From contig JAJFIA010000015.1 of NCBI GenBank assembly GCA_021775255.1, positions 1 through 64,000 on the forward strand: a DNA stretch of 64,000 bases. Direction: 5' to 3'. Below are positions 63,389-64,000 of the stretch, piece after piece. Source of the stretch: Roseovarius sp. (lineage in GTDB: Bacteria; Pseudomonadota; Alphaproteobacteria; Rhodobacterales; Rhodobacteraceae). Position 1 is the first letter of the stretch; each line of letters starts with the position of its first letter. A program made the position numbers and the translations under genes. A model generated the notes under the pieces. That model was not told where the DNA came from and did not search any database. It was given only the letters and a program-made list of their open reading frames with translations.

Positions 63389-64000
63389 CTAAAGGTAATC
63401 TGAACGCTGAAGCCCATACTTCGCCATCTTCTCATTCAGCGTCCGGCGCGGCAGACATAGCTCATCCATCACCGCAGCAATACTGCCTTTGTGGCGGCGC
63501 ATGGTGTTGTCGATCAGCATCCGTTCAAACGCCTCGACATATTCCTTCAAGGGCTTGCCTTCGGTGGTCATCACCGGCTGCATTTCCTGATGATCCGACA
63601 TCAGAAGCGAGGCAATGGTGCCACTGCCCCGGCGCGCCTGCAAGACCGCGCGTTCCGCCACATTGAAAAGCTGCCGCACATTGCCCGGCCACGGGGCCTG
63701 CAATAATTGCGCCGCTTCCTGTGCCGTCACCTGCGGCGGCTCACAGCCGTAATCATCGGCAAACTGTTCGCCAAAGCGGGTGAACAGCGTCAGAATATCT
63801 TCACCGCGCAGGCGCAGGGGCGGCACCGTGATACGCATCGAGGCCAGCCGGTAAAACAGATCGGGGCGCAGGGCATCCTCGATGGTGCGGTCCTGTTCTT
63901 GCATGTTGCAGATCGCCACGATTCGGGTTTCCGGCGGGGTGCCCTCATCATTGATGAAGGTCAAAAGCCGCGCCTGTGCCGCGTCACTCAGCGCCTCGAT
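63389..64000 (-). CDS. Sigma-54-dependent transcriptional activator, DctD-like (3' part)
   Basis: 203 residues to the window edge; the 5' part is outside. From the edge: end of the AAA+ domain (IEALSDAAQARLLTF as the Walker B-following loop, CNMQEQDRTIEDALRPDLFYRLASMRITVPPLR with the arginine finger) and the C-terminal Fis-type HTH (MRRHKGSIAAVMDELCLPRRTLNEKMAKYGL). This is a bacterial enhancer-binding protein that uses ATP to open sigma-54 promoters. DctD family is suggested by the C-terminal domain, but the missing receiver domain prevents certainty. Confidence 0.85.
   Translation of the reverse strand: MEALSDAAQARLLTFINDEGTPPETRIVAICNMQEQDRTIEDALRPDLFYRLASMRITVPPLRLRGEDILTLFTRFGEQFADDYGCEPPQVTAQEAAQLLQAPWPGNVRQLFNVAERAVLQARRGSGTIASLLMSDHQEMQPVMTTEGKPLKEYVEAFERMLIDNTMRRHKGSIAAVMDELCLPRRTLNEKMAKYGLQRSDYL

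Overview
The window is a chromosomal segment of an alphaproteobacterium of the family Rhodobacteraceae (Roseobacter-like). The evidence is a circularly permuted two-piece tmRNA gene with tag peptide ANDNRAPVALAA, a SAM-II riboswitch ahead of metZ, a DksA with a one-cysteine zinc finger, a TrgA-CysK pair, a TAXI-type TRAP transporter with a fused permease, an sspB-fumC-DUF4169-RHH run, and a ribonuclease E with an acidic insert in its S1 domain. Gene packing is dense, with many 1-8 bp overlaps. There are no rRNA or tRNA genes, no CRISPR array, no prophage and no transposase gene.

Layout. 1-4.5 kb: tail of an unknown gene, then a leftward MoxR ATPase / DUF2927 lipoprotein / 54-residue membrane protein / CoxE-type VWA cassette, then DksA. 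4.5-7.6 kb: FAD monooxygenase, aminotransferase and DUF1194 protein. 7.9-11.8 kb: mcl-mtkA-mtkB (malyl-CoA lyase and malate-CoA ligase, a serine-cycle module) opposite a response-regulator-like LuxR protein without a phospho-acceptor Asp. 11.9-17.3 kb: peptide/solute-binding protein and a four-gene molybdenum hydroxylase operon including a MoaD/ThiS-like protein. 17.5-17.8 kb: a 268-bp MITE-like element. 17.8-20.4 kb: membrane protein/HxlR pair, TerB-like, DUF1330 and DUF4274-like genes. 20.5-23.1 kb: SAM-II riboswitch, metZ, folE2. 23.2-30.4 kb: 2OG oxygenase, TrkH, TPP enzyme, an inactive-looking HtrA/trypsin-fold protein with SPOR and peptidoglycan-binding domains, and an APC-like permease. 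30.5-32.8 kb: ssrA, two membrane proteins, RpiR regulator. 32.9-36.3 kb: BCCT transporter opposite a class-V PLP enzyme. 36.4-43.3 kb: trgA, cysK, mechanosensitive channel, AsmA protein, PEP-mutase-like enzyme. 43.3-44.1 kb: outer-membrane barrel protein. 44.4-50.8 kb: rpiR-TAXI-TRAP-uspA operon opposite a class-III aminotransferase. 50.8-54.0 kb: an orphan conserved protein, aroQ-luxR, structured spacer, unknown secreted protein. 54.2-56.6 kb: sspB, fumC, DUF4169, RHH. 56.6-60.3 kb: P450 plus membrane hydrolase, ccdA, tusA. 60.4-64 kb: rne and the 3' part of a DctD-type activator.

How the parts work together. The clearest modules are C1/glyoxylate metabolism (mcl-mtkAB), sulfur amino-acid synthesis (metZ and cysK), ribosome rescue with tagged-protein delivery (ssrA plus sspB), and solute import with its own regulator (rpiR-TAXI-TRAP-uspA). 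Nearly every convergent gene pair is separated by a palindromic element from one of several dispersed repeat families. The parts least explained by known biology are the MoxR/VWA cassette with its hidden small membrane protein, the pseudoprotease, the two LuxR-type regulators with altered sensor residues and a shared palindromic motif near them, and the repeat elements.
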